Positions 49,301 through 60,464 of a stretch of 64,000 nt of DNA are shown here, piece by piece (position 1 is the stretch's first letter; each line of letters opens with the position of its first letter). Under the pieces are notes generated by a model. That model ran no database searches. It had not been told where the DNA came from and worked only from the letters and a program-made list of their open reading frames with translations. Position numbers and translations under genes: made by a program. Location: positions 320,001-384,000 of the forward strand of contig JASANG010000273.1 in assembly GCA_030248215.1 (NCBI GenBank), given 5' to 3'. Origin of the DNA: Enoplolaimus lenunculus. Its lineage: Eukaryota; Nematoda; Enoplea; Enoplida; Thoracostomopsidae.

Positions 49301-52300
49301 TAAGAAATGTATTGCACCTTATTTAGTAGTTGTGATTGGATTTCAAACAAGCTACAATATTGTATCTACGAATGAAAACGTGCACTACCGGCGAAATTCC
49401 CGCAGCAATAGCTGTTATACTAGTTGATAGGGTGTCAACGGATAGTAAAAATAATGGAAACGGATAGTGATCAAAATAACATAAACGGAAAACGGATAAA
49501 AGTTTCAAAGTTTAAACAATTACAGCATAATCAAAAATTGCGGAATATATACGTGATATACAACTAATTTTTGAGCATGAAAATAACAGAATTTCCGGTA
49601 TTTCTATGACAGAAACCGATTTTTAACGGAAACGGATATCCAGTTACACCCTGCTAGTTAGTGATAGGTTTTCAAACAAGTTAACTACAGTGTCTAGGAA
49701 TCCAAAAATACAATCAGTGTTGTTTAGGTATAGCAGTTTCCTATTTATAGCGATAGGTTTTCAAACAAGCGAACTACAGCATCGCCAAACGATCAATACA
49801 TTAGTGTCAGTACTAACAGGAGTGGATGATGTCCACCTTGCAGAAGAGTGTGCAACTGTTTGGGCTGTGCATGTTACTAAATGTACCAGTACGCGTTGTA
49901 TTTTTGTTCGACCCCCCCTCAATCAGGGGGGGTTTAAGCAAGAGATTAACAGTATGCTTCAGTACACCTACCCCCCTTAAACAAGGGGGGTTGCAATTTG
50001 CTCCTAGCATTACTACGATATAAAACTGCATACAGACCCCCTACACAAGGGGGGTAGGCCAAAAACGCAACGCGTGCCGGGTACATTCTTTAATACACAG
50101 AATGTACCCAGTTGCACACTTGTTATAAAGAGTGATCATCCACTCTTGGTATTACTTATCTATAGCAGATATCAACAGATGTAACAACAGGATTTTAAAC
50201 AAGAGAACAACGGTGTCTCTGAATGATAAGCGACACTGCGGTCAGTTTTCCTTATCTGTAAATTATGAACAGTTGGCGAAGTGATAGTTTTTCAAACAAA
50301 ACAACTAAAAGTATCTGCAAATGAGAAATTTCACTAGAATTAGCGTTACTTAACTATAACAGTTATGACCAGTTAGCGATAGGTTATCAAACAAGCGAAC
50401 TAGAGTATCTACAATTGGGCAACTACATTGGGTCAGTACTACTAAACTTAAGCAGTGGTTTACATGTAGTGATAGGTTTTCGAACAATCGAAGTACAAGA
50501 TTCGCGAATGAGAAATTACACTTGAGTCAATACTCAAATACTGGATGGTTACTCTTAGACAAAAGAGCGCAATAAACTAGGTTGTGTTGTGTGTGGTACA
50601 AAAAGTGCCAGCATTCGTTGTGTTTTAATCCTATCGCCATTTCATTCAATTAAACAATAAGGGAGGTAGGCCAAAAACGCAACGTGGGTACATTTTGTAC
50701 ACAGAATGCGCTCAGTTGCACACTTGGTAAGAGAGTAATTATTCACTCTTGGTGTTACATAGCTATGGTAATTGTTATCAGGGATATGTTTCCAAACGAG
50801 AATTACAGTATCATATGATTAACTACAGTAATTTTCAACAGTTAGTAATAGGTTTTCAAACAATCGAACTACAGTATCTGCAAGCGAGCAAACTACACTA
50901 CGCGAGTTCTCGAGTCACCTGCACCGCACGAGAGCGATGCCCGAGTGCACCGCACGTTTAAATCAAGCTTGATAGCGCGCGTTTATACATATATCGGAAG
51001 GACAATAAGCCGTGCTGCAACTGACTTGTACAACGGTCACACAACGGACAATCTTTGGTTTAAAACTGACCTTGTAAGACCAGAGAACTCCCGAGACACC
51101 ATTTCTAAAATGGTTTTATAAGCACCACTCTTTTGCATACTGAGCCTGCGGATCAAACAAGTTTTCCATTCTTCAACTAAAGGGAAACTTTAAATTGTAG
51201 CTTAAAGGGGAATATCGCTTGATACTACTCGACAAAATTTAGTATTTTTTAGTGTTTTAATATCTTTCTGTATTATCATGTATGCTCATACCCATTCTAC
51301 TCCTGCAGAGAAATTAAAATTTCAGCTTAGTCCCATTGCACAGCATGACACTTTGAATACTAGACATCAACACATGGTTAAAACTTGGTTAACCGTGCCT
51401 CAAGTGTTCCGAACAGTTATGCCCAAAAGACACGGTGGTTGTAGCCCGACTCTTTAACACGTGAGCCGTGGTACAGTTGCAAATGTAGCTTGGGTTTCCC
51501 AAAAACGCAACACGCGCTGGATTCAATGTTGTCTGCACAAAATGTACGCAGTTGTGTACTGTAACGTGCACTCGGTTCTAACTTTGGTGATTCATGAGTA
51601 AATTGAAAATTTTCATTTGTGTATACTCGTTCGGTTGTCAGCTGACTGGCAACAACAAATGAGTTAGCTACCGCTGCCCATATTTATAAAATATAAAAAA
51701 TCGTAAACAAATTTAATTTAAGAAATAATTTTCAAACTCACCTTGGCACCCAGTGACACCGCTACCAGGTAACACAGCGTTTGAAAATGAAACAAAAACG
51801 CCGAGGCAAGTTTAGTCGGGCAAGACACTGAGTAAAAGTGAGATCCGCTATGGTGCTAAAAATTGAGAATAACCAATCCTAAAAACTGCACAGTTTTATT
51901 ACATTTCCAATAATTGCACAGTTTCATTACATTGCTAAATATTGCACAGTTTCATTACATTTCCAAAAACTGCACAGTTTCATTACATTGCTAAACACTA
52001 CACAGTTTCATTACATTTCCAATAACTGCACAGTTTCATTACATTTACAATAACTGCGCAGTTTCATTACATTTCCAAAAACTGCACAGTTTCATTACAT
52101 TTCCAAAAACTGCACAGTTTCATTACATTTCCAAAAACTGCACAGTTTCATTACATTTCCAAAAACTGCACAGTTTCATTACATTTCCAAAAACTGCACA
52201 GTTTCATTACATTTCCAAAAACTGCACAGTTTCATTACATTTCCAAAAACTGCACAGTTTCATTACATTGCTAAATACTGCACAGTTTCATTACATTTCC

Positions 52301-55300
52301 AAAAACTGCACAGTTTCATTACATTGCTAAACACTACACAGTTTCATTACATTTCCAATAACTGCACAGTTCATTACATTTACAATAACTGCACAGTTTC
52401 ATTACATTTCCAAAACCGCACAGTTTCATTACATTTTTGAAAACTGCGCAGTTTCGTTACATTTCCAAAAACTGCACAGTTTCATTACATTCCCAAAAAC
52501 TGCACAGTTTCATTACATTCCCAAAAACTGCACAGTTTCATTACATTTCCAAAAACTGCACAGTTTCATTACATTTCCAAAAACTGCACAGTTTCATTAC
52601 ATTTCCAAAAACTGCACAGTTTCATTACATTTCCAAAAACTGCACAGTTTCATTACATTTCCAAAAACTGCACAGTTTCATTACATTTCCAAAAACTGCA
52701 CAGTTTCATTACATTTCCAAAAACTGCACAGTTTCATTACATTTTTGAAAACTGCGCAGTTTCGTTACATTTCCAAAAACTGCACAGTTTCATTACATTT
52801 CCAAAAACTGCACAGTTTCATTACATTTCCAAAAACTGCACAGTTTCATTACATTTCCAAAAACTGCACAGTTTCATTACATTTCCAAAAACTGCACAGT
52901 TTCATTACATTGCTAAACACTACACAGTTTCATTACATTTCCAAAAACTGCACAGTTTCATTACATTTCCAAAAACTGCACAGTTTCATTACATTTCCAA
53001 AAACTGCACAGTTTCATTACATTTTTGAAAACTGCGCAGTTTCGTTACGTTTCCAAAAACTGCACAGTTTCATTACATTCCCAAAAACTGCACAGTTTCA
53101 TTACATTTCCAAAAATGCACAGTTTCATTACATTGCTAAATACTGCACAGTTTCATTACATTTCCAAAAACTGCACAGTTTCATTACATTGCTAAACACT
53201 ACACAGTATCATTACATTTCCAATAACTGCACAGTTTCATTACATTTCCAAAACCGCACAGTTTCATTACATTTTTGAAAACTGCGCAGCTTCGTTACAT
53301 TTCCAAAAACTGCACAGTTTCATTACATTCCCAAAATCTGCACAGTTTCATTACATTCCCAAAAACTGCACAGTTTCATTACATTTCCAAAAACTGCACA
53401 GTTTCATTACATTTCCAAAAACTGCACAGTTTCATTACATTTCCAAAAACTGCACAGTTTCATTACATTTCCAAAAACTGCACAGTTTCATTACATTTCC
53501 AAAAACTGCACAGTTTCATTACATTTCCAAAAACTGCACAGTTTCATTACATTTCCAAAACCGGCACAGTTTCATTACATTTCCAAAAACTGCACAGTTT
53601 CATTACATTTCCAAAAACTGCACAGTTTCATTACATTTCCAAAAACTGCACAGTTTCATTACATTTCCAAAACCGGCACAGTTTCATTACATTACTAAAT
53701 ACTGCACAGTTTCATTACATTTCCAAAAACTGCACAGTTTAATTACATTACTAAATACTGCACCGTTTCATTACATTTCCAAAAACTGCAGTTTCATTAC
53801 ATTTCCAAAAACTGCACAGTTTCATTGCATTTCCAAAAACTGCACAGTTTCATTGCATTTCCAAAAACTGCACAGTTTCTTTACATTTCCAAAAACTGCA
53901 CAATTTCATTACGTTTCTAAAAACTGCACAGTTTCATTACATTTCCAAAAACGGCACAATTTCATTACGTTTCTAAAAACTGCACAGTTTCATTACATTT
54001 CCAAAAACTGCACAATTTCATTACGTTTCTAAAAACTGCACAGTTTCATTACATTTCTAAAAACTGCGCAGTTTCATTACATTGCTAAATACTGCACAGT
54101 TTCATTACATTTCCAAAAACTGTACAGTTTCATTGCGTTTCCAAAAACTGCACAGTTTCATTAGTTTTCCAAAAACTGCACAGTTTCATGACATTTCCCA
54201 AAACTGCATAGTTTCAGCACAATTCTAAAAACTGCACAGTTTCGTTACATTTCTAAAAAATTTCAGACAATAATTATTAATAAAAGTATATACTTTAGTC
54301 TGCTAATTAAAAGCGTTTTATTCAAACATGAAAGTGCTAAATAGTGAATTTTAGGACTGAAATTACTGCTTAAAACAGGCTCTTGTACACATTCCTCCAA
54401 TACGATTAGACCTAAGCTTGGCACAAGACTTTACCTATGATGCAGAGGCATAAGCCTTAGCCTCAGTCTAAGCTAAAGATTTTTATCGTTTTATTCACTG
54501 ACAAAGAGTTGAAACAATTTCACTGCTGGCAAGCTTCAAGGTATTTGCAGACAATGAAATAATTTACCTTGATAATTGTAAAAACAGCACAGTGTAAAGA
54601 TGAGGAGCGGCACGTTGTCTGTCAGTTTGGAATAGAATTCGCTTAAGCTTTCAACCAATTTTTCGCTTCAGCTTTGGCTTTGGTATAAATCTCATTCTTA
54701 AGCTTAGACCCAGGCTTAGGCTTATCAACATGCTTATACTACTGTTCCAGCTCTGTTCTATACATTGGCCAAACAACAAAACTAACCAAGGTTAAGCAGG
54801 CATATTTACAGGTTGGCAATAATGATTTTGCGCAACAACTTCTTGGAACGTAAAATTCGCTGATTGCAGTGCAACTAAAAAAGACAACAGTAACATGAAT
54901 TTGTAAAACTCTTACTAAAAAATTTCGTAAACATATTTTAAATTTTAACAAAAACCCTCACAGATTAGGGTCCGTATTATCAAATGTGTATAGCAACTGT
55001 CTGCTGAACTCAAAATGGGTGCAGAAGTAGAGCATATTGGATGTGGAAAATGGGTACAGGAGTAGAGCATATTTGATTTGGAAAATGCATGAAAATTTCA
55101 GTCTCTGCTTTCACTAGTTTGAAAACTACAAGACCTATTACCAACTGGGCCCTGCCAAGGCCCGCTGGCCCGGGCCAGGCCCATGTCAGGGCGCGGGTTC
55201 CGCGGGTCTAAGCGGGCCGTTCATGGGCTTGGGGCCAACATTTGGGCCCGTGAGCCGAAATAAATCGGAGCAGTCAGTATCCTCTTTTTGTCCCATGAGC

Positions 55301-58300
55301 CCATGAAATAGACCACTGGTTTTGATATTAGGTATAATAAGACTTAGATACGTATTTTTGAACCTCAATTCTTTTCAAGGTATATTGAAAAGTAGGGTTA
55401 CGTTCTTCAAACATTTCGTAGGAGTGTTTTTTGAGTTCCTAAATCGCAACCATTCGCACCAATTCGGATGTAAAAAGTTTTGTAGTCTAGTGAACTAACA
55501 AGCCAGCGTGTTGGTAATCTAGAATTTGAACAGCAGAGGTTCTGCTGCTACTTCAAGAAATTCGTTAATTACCGGTGTCAAAACACAGTGCTACTTCTAT
55601 TGTTAAATAAACTCGCTAGGCGCGTGCTTGGTATGCAAGCTATTACGAACGAATGTGAGCGGCATTTTAGTGATGGTAGTACCCATTTTAGACCGCCTAA
55701 AACACGGTATCAAACTATTTTATTTGAAATTAAGCTTTTCAATAGAGTAGCTTAGCGTAGTGTTTGAGAGCTTGAACTGTGAGGGGTTCATTGCAGTGGC
55801 ACACCTTAATCATTTTTAGACAGCAATAAAAATTTAAAATTTATTTGAATCATGTCTGAGTATTCTTCTTCCTTTATATATTAACAATGATTGATTGAAC
55901 CAGTTGCGGGGGGATTCAAAAAGTGTCCCTACTTGTACGTCAGACCCACATGTTGCCAACTGTTCCAGTTTAAGTATTCAACGCCGTCTACATCAGTAAT
56001 GTCCGCACCACAGCATTCAAAGCCGGATTGAACTGAATCGATGTTTTCTTTTAATTTAACGTCCAACAAGTAGTGTTTCATTGCCTGGTTGACATTCTAG
56101 AAACAGGTATCTGAATGAAACATTAACGTTGCTTTGATTAATTTTAACAAATTTTTTGTACGTGTGGCATAGAAATAATTATTATTTTGGAGTAGTGACC
56201 CGAATAAAAGAGAGTAATGAGAGGAAGCACCATTTGAGACCGATTTAACAGGACTCAGTATCCTTAATAAGACACCGTAAACGTTTAGACCCTAAGAGCT
56301 AAGTATAGCATTGCATTACCGCTCAAGCTTTTGATGCAAGACAAAGTGCGGGCTAAAAAGCTCCGTTAATAGCGAATCTTGACAACTAAAACTTTTAAAG
56401 TTGCTCTAAAATTTAAAAACTCACAGAATAGCATAGTTCTAAAATTTCACTACAGAAATTGACAAAAACTCCGGTAAAAGTTACCGGAACCGGAGGCACA
56501 ACTTTCTGCCAAAGCAAAAGCCAGAGACAAACTTTCGGTTCAATCCTGATGTCTTTTATTTCCTGCCGTTTGCCTGTCTATGCTTGCGGTTTTATACCGG
56601 TTGACTATATAGTAACACTCACATACATATATGGATATATTATGATAAGTGTCGGCTCTTTTATACACTTCACCCCCCACTTATATTTTGTTAGGTTTAG
56701 CATAAGGCTTACCTATATATAATGATTTACCTACACCTTTGCCTAAGCCTTGAATATAGCAACGCTTGCGTTTTTGTTTAACTTGTAAAACCTTAAATGT
56801 TAGGGGAAACTGTTCCAGGGCCCGCTTCTATGTACCTGGTTGAAAGCGTTCTGATCTAAGTTTGAAACAACTCGGCACACAACTGCCAAGCATGCGTCAG
56901 TTAACGTTGCAAAAAACGCAAACCAAACAATGCATTTTGCTGTCCATGGCCAAGACTCACCCCAATGAGTTCGAAATGATCGCGAGTCGTAAGAAAGTTT
57001 GGCAAAAATGACAAAAATTAGCGCAGAAATGAGATGAACGCAATATAGAGCCTGAAATTTGTAATATTCGTCACTGCCAAACAAGTGTCTTCTCTACACA
57101 TTGTGACTTTATTTATGGCTGCAGTTTGAAGAAGTGTTGACATCCAGCCACTACGCGATTTTCAGTTGTAAAACATAAAATTTTTTGTTTTCGTGTTTTA
57201 AAAACTAGTTTTAGTGTTTTATTTTAGGTCAATTTTGCGTTATGCTTTTCAGTGGGGATGCCTAACCCCTGCACTTGCTGCGATTTGGATTGATATTAAG
57301 CAGGATGGGGTGCTGCCGCCTCCCAAGCTTAATGACTAGTTTGAGCTGTTTTGAAGCGCTAAGCTTGGGGAACTACAAAAGTGCCGGAGTCATAATGGGA
57401 ACTTGACGTATTGCACAGCTAAATTTTCGTTATTGTAACAAATCTGTAGTTCAAATAGGTGCGTCTAAATTTCTTGTAAGTGTACCAGCGAGGTGTGAGT
57501 ATGAAAGGTTTCAAATTGCGTGTAAAAATTTGTTAATCTTTTACCCAGATTAACGTTGGATGGTTTTAGAAAAAGGTCAATTTTAAACTTTTTACCGTTT
57601 TTGTGAAAAATAATTATTAATTGAAATTTTATCGTTTTTTGTTAGAAATGTTTCAAGCCAAAACTATGCGGCGCTAAATTTAATTTTTGTAAAATTAAAC
57701 TATTTTACTGGAGACAGAAGAAAATAACGGAGGATATAACGGCGTGTGACGGGTTGCAATATATCCTGCCTGGGCTAATTGCCCCCGGTAAAGAACAAAT
57801 TAATCGGGTAAAGCACGGGTCGTGCAAATAATCTTTATCCGTTTGACTTCTGAATTTACTTTCAACGGCTTGAATGGAAAGCAAAATGTATGCCTGCTAC
57901 ACTACTCTATATACTGAGACGTTCTATTTTAGAAAACTTTCCGAAATATCAAGTTTGATCGGCAAAAATGAATTAAAAAAATTTCCTCGATATTTCAGTT
58001 GTGTGCTGGGCGTCGTTAAAAATACCGTTTTACCCAGGGGGTACCCTCGTCCAGCATGTACCTTTGGATAGATTAATAATTTAACACTTAACAAAATAAA
58101 GTATTTACTTACCATCATTGTATCCGGTACTAGTGTTGTATCTTCCGGAAGCAAAAACGTTACATAAGACACCAGAGCAGAATGGGTCCATACGCCAAAA
58201 CCAACAATGCCAATAGAAAATACCACAACGTAGATGCTGGTTGCAAATGCTGCCGTGCTTAGGTTTCTACGGCCTGATTCAGTTAGGTAGGCTGTTTCAC

Positions 58301-58313
58301 AGGTTAGTGGCAT
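46381..58313 (-). CDS. Multi-pass membrane protein with basic C-terminal tail, family unknown
   Basis: Five minus-strand exons with agreeing phases: 58313-58113, 57051-56836, 49284-49063, 47336-47042 and 46553-46381 (TGA), giving 368 residues from ATG 58313. Hydrophobic segments lie at about 22-45 (FATSIYVVVFSIGIVGFGVW), 70-88 (CVHLISALIFVIFAKL) and 108-127 (CIVWFAFFATLTDACLAVVC), with a possible weaker one near 140. A cysteine-rich stretch (CTPGWCCGICG) follows at about 165-175. From ~214 on the chain is soluble and charged, ending in an R/K-rich tail (CRRRSKPKLAAKRPSLSGKR). The first four exons end or begin at phase 0; the last junction is phase 1. I do not recognise a family; tetraspanin or claudin signatures are absent. 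The 7.5-kb intron 2 contains the 28-bp satellite and several MITEs. Confidence 0.7.
48124..48318. mobile_element. TTAGGC-type MITE with tgttacttttagggcc ends
   Basis: Left end aatgttacttttagggccgt; right end ggccctaataagtaacatgg, an inverted pair of ~17 bp. Interior cctaagcgtaagcctatg words. Lies in an intron of the membrane-protein gene. Confidence 0.7.
48622..48799. mobile_element. GGTGGCG-TATAC MITE (copy 1)
   Basis: Left end ctcagggtggcgttatacat; right end acgacaagtatagtaccacc, inverted relative to each other. Flanked by degenerate ctta/taagc words, so it may sit inside an older TTAGGC-type element. Related to the element at 58.39 kb. Confidence 0.6.
49429..49653. mobile_element. CGGATA-ended MITE (copy 3), both ends preserved
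   Basis: Left end agggtgtcaacggatagt; right end, reverse-complemented, cagggtgtaactggatatcc. Subterminal aaacggata and ggaaacgg words recur on both sides. About 225 bp, non-coding. Best pair of termini for this family. Confidence 0.7.
49813..50150. mobile_element. ~338-bp fold-back element with a cluster of three C6/G6 hairpins at its centre
   Basis: The left arm reads agtggatgatgtccacc, agagtgtgcaactg and acgcgttgtatttttg. The right arm, reverse-complemented, reads agagtggatgatcactc, aagtgtgcaactgggtac and cacgcgttgcgtttttgg. The centre (about 49910-50060) has three short hairpins of the kind ccccccttaaacaagggggg. Non-coding. Confidence 0.7.
50548..50757. mobile_element. Second, more diverged copy of the fold-back element
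   Basis: ggatggttactcttagac at the left and gtaattattcactcttggtg at the right. The right arm, gtaggccaaaaacgcaacgt then gagcgctcagttgcacac-like sequence, is close to that of the 49.8-kb copy. The C/G hairpin centre is mostly lost. Confidence 0.55.
51480..51565. repeat. Single arm of the fold-back family
   Basis: cccaaaaacgcaacacgcgc and aatgtacgcagttgtgtac match one arm of the 49.8-kb fold-back element. No partner arm nearby. Confidence 0.4.
51876..54262 (+). repeat. 28-bp satellite, ~85 units, with higher-order structure
   Basis: The consensus unit is 28 bp: ctgcacagtttcattacatt plus tccaaaaa. Variants include gctaaata, gctaaacactac, caataac and a tttttgaaaactgcgcag form. The last marks positions 52434, 52742, 53022 and 53272, i.e. 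11, 10 and ~9 units apart. A run of several variants near 52260-52440 recurs about 838 bp later. Divergence rises towards the right edge (53750-54262). Because 3 x 28 = 84, a pure array translates as a 28-residue repeat in open frames; these are artefacts. It lies in intron 2 of the minus-strand membrane-protein gene. Confidence 0.95.
54595..54773 (+). mobile_element. TTAGGC-bearing MITE (copy 5)
   Basis: gtgtaaagatgaggagcggc, gtttggaatagaattcgct, aagcttagacccaggcttag and ctctgttctatacattggcc: full family order, ~180 bp. Confidence 0.7.
54970..55150. repeat. Degenerate TATCACCAGTTGG-type element
   Basis: The left part, tcaaatgtgtatagcaactg, and the right part, gtttgaaaactacaagacct, correspond to the ends of the better-kept element at 59.2 kb. 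A ~37-bp direct repeat (gggtgcagaagtagagcata, gggtacaggagtagagcata) lies inside. Confidence 0.45.
55137..55265. repeat. GGCCCG-rich hAT-like MITE remnant
   Basis: Very GC-rich island in AT-rich DNA: gggccctgccaaggcccgct, ggcccgggccaggcccat, and at the right gggcttggggcc, gggcccgtgagcc. Repeated GGCCC words at both ends are typical of a common class of hAT-derived elements. Confidence 0.5.
55266..56835. other. Intron 2 of the membrane-protein gene, left of exon 2, mostly unassigned
   Basis: Contains a short ccggtaaaag-ccggaaccgg fragment at about 56468-56495 and a few ttaggtttag/cctaagcc words at 56690-56755. No other repeat or exon was supported. Confidence 0.35.
57052..58112. other. Intron 1 of the membrane-protein gene, nothing recognised
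   Basis: AT-rich; no member of the repeat families seen elsewhere in this window was identified. Ends in clear donor (ATG/gtaagt) and acceptor (aatttcag/GCT) sites on the minus strand. Confidence 0.5.
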
Positions 58314-58390
58314 TTGAAGTTGTATAATTGCTAACTTTTAGGTAAAATGTATCGTACACACTGAGCAAGCGTAAAAAATAATAGCCCAAC

Positions 58391-58667
58391 TTAGGGTGGC
58401 GCTATACTTGTCGTTGGTCGGCGAGCTTCACCATCCGTCGTTGTCCGTCACCATCGGTCACCATCCCTCACAGTCCCTTGCTGAGCATCGACGACCGGAA
58501 CCGACCCTTGCCGTGCGTTGACGTCTGTCACAATGCGGTATCGTGCGTAGAGTTATTTACGTACTGATGCCGCATAGTAGAGCACGGTGGCCGACAGTGA
58601 CGCACGACGCCGGATGGAGCCGGGCGGTGAGGGATGGCACAGGACGTCATCAAAAGTATAGCGCCTA
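58391..58667. mobile_element. GGTGGCG-TATAC MITE (copy 2), ~277 bp
   Basis: Left end ttagggtggcgctatacttg; right end, reverse-complemented, ccctaggcgctatacttttg. The interior is GC-rich with repeated accatccgtc/gtcaccatcggtc words and inverse gacggt words. It lies directly upstream of the membrane-protein gene's ATG and abuts the next MITE. Confidence 0.75.
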
Positions 58668-59068
58668 GGGTGTGAAAACGGATATTAAAAGTAACGGAAA
58701 CGAAAACGAATAGCGATCAAAATAAGGAAATGGAAACGAAAACGGATATTGACGTAAATAAGTTTCAAATATGTTTTATTTTTTTGCCAACACAATTGAG
58801 GCATGCAAATATTAACAGGGCTTTATAAAATTGTTAAGAAAAAATGTCAGCTGCATCGTAGTTTTGAAGATATTTCATGAATTTCGCTATTTTTATTACA
58901 TTTCGAACAATTGCAGTATCTCTGTAATGAAAAATTGTGAGATATGTACATAAATATAACTAATTTTGTGCGTAAAAATAACAGAATTTCCGGTATTTCT
59001 ATATCGGCAAGGAAAACGAACGCCGATTTTCATCGGAAACAGAAACGGAAACGGATAGCATCAGAGTT
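58667..59068. mobile_element. CGGATA-ended MITE (copy 4), ~400 bp
   Basis: agggtgtgaaaacggatatt at the left, followed by aacggaaacgaaaacg words; gaaacggaaacggatagcat at the right. The interior shares caattgaggcatgcaaat with the copy at 35.3 kb. Confidence 0.65.
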
Positions 59069-59211
59069 GATTTTTTAATGCTTAAAATAGTGTTTGACAA
59101 ATGCTAGAAGCGTTTACTTATAGTGTTTAGCTACAAGTAATTTTCATTACAGACTTTCTCAGCTTATAAAAAAACCTTTTTGAAATATGATGTTTGAATC
59201 ACATGACCGTA

Positions 59212-59420
59212 TCCTCAAATGTGTGTAGCAGCTATCACCAGTTAGTGATAGGTCTTGAAACTTTCGATTATCTCTGAACGGAGAGCTTAGGAATTCATCA
59301 CAGTTTTCACGTTTTATTTACCCTATTCCTGTGCAAAATTTGAGATTTGTAGCCCCAACAGTTTGTGAGTTTGAAAACCTATTTACCAACTGGTGATTGA
59401 TGCTATACACAATTGAGAAT
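59212..59420. mobile_element. ~205-bp MITE with TATCACCAGTTAGTGATAG termini
   Basis: Left: tcaaatgtgtgtagcagcta then tcaccagttagtgataggtc. Right, reverse-complemented: tcaattgtgtatagcatcaa then tcaccagttggtaaataggt. Inverted repeats of ~45 bp. Sequence related to its gataggt ends also forms the degenerate units at 49.7-50.9 kb. Confidence 0.65.
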
Positions 59421-59529
59421 TCGAGCTCTGGAAAGAGTTTAAAATACCGTTTTGACACAATTCCTGTCGCCAAAAACAGTTAATAAAATGTGGGCATTTT
59501 TATACTGTTGACAAATGTCTCAAGTTTTG

Positions 59530-59690
59530 ATTGTTGAGCCAATGTATAAAACAAGGACGTAATAATAGTATAAACGTATTCCTAAGACTAAGCCTAAAAC
59601 CTAAGGGAAAACGTAAGAATAATCTTATACCTAAGCCTAAGCCTGACCTGAGAAAAAATTAATCTCGCAAAAATCATTCTTCCTGATCTT
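59530..59690 (-). mobile_element. TTAGGC-bearing MITE (copy 6, inverted)
   Basis: gagccaatgtataaaacaag at the left, then cctaagactaagcctaaaac and cctaagcctaagcctgacc. The outer right end is eroded. Confidence 0.55.
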
Positions 59691-60005
59691 TTCATGGTCC
59701 GCGATAAAGAAAATAAACAAAACCAATTTTGAACTTTAAAATATGTAGATTTAAAAAGTAATGCTGATTACTGATTTAAATTCCACTGAGTAGCGGGATA
59801 TTCTGTAATAGAATGTGCAATGAAAAATCAAATATGGCAATATTAAAATATTCAGCTACTCTGCATGAAGTCATTGGAGTACGGGAAACTAAAAATATCC
59901 TTAATTCAATTAAAATTAAATTTCGAAGTGACAGTTTTAATTTTAACTACGGTGCCATATTTGCCATGTATAAAAAGTTTAATTAATTACAAAGAAGCTC
60001 ATTCT

Positions 60006-60052
60006 CTCTGCCTATTGATTATTGGTCGGCTCCTCTGACCACTGAGCTACCA
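60006..60052 (-). repeat. tRNA-like A-box fragment
   Basis: On the minus strand ggtagctcagtggtcagag is an excellent tRNA A-box with D-loop, followed by gagccgaccaataatc. No convincing B-box or acceptor stem. Probably a truncated tRNA-derived repeat. Confidence 0.3.
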
Positions 60053-60464
60053 AATTCATACCTTGAGTAAACTCATTTATCTTGACCACGTCCGTTCATC
60101 GCGTACTTACATTTTTCCACCATTTTGAGCTTTTTAGGTTTTGGCATATAATGCAAGCTTATGTTTAGGAATAGGCTTAAACTTGTGGGGAAAAAGTGTT
60201 TTAATATGAGATTATGCTATTTGAAAAAATTTTAATTTTTTGGGTCTACTGTCGCAATACTTACATCGTTTGGGTCATGTTAATTATAAAGGGCCTACCC
60301 AGTATGACTAAGTGTAAGATTCGGTTCTGGACCGGCCCAAAACCGAAACTTTGATGGGTCCTAGCTGCTGTGCTTATATTTTACATCCCTAGAAAAGTTG
60401 TTCCCACATCCCTCGTTTCAAATATATAAAATATTTGCTGCGGTCAATTTTAATTTAGTTATAC

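Larger units (their letters stand above)
49660..50890 (+). repeat. Degenerate ~80-120-bp repeat, gataggttttcaaacaa units
   Basis: At least seven copies of a unit containing gtgataggttttcaaacaag, cgaactacagtatctgcaa and aactacattgagtcagtact, at variable spacing, interrupted by two fold-back elements. Located in intron 2 of the membrane-protein gene. Confidence 0.65.

Noticed and set aside
52437-53742. Long plus-strand open frames encoding a 28-residue repeat (KTAQFHYISKNC...)
   Set aside because: Produced by the 28-bp satellite; three units make 84 bp, so open frames arise automatically. No start context, no splice support, and the host gene is on the other strand.
51876-54262. CRISPR-like array
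   Set aside because: Units are directly tandem without unique spacers, in a eukaryotic intron; it is a satellite.
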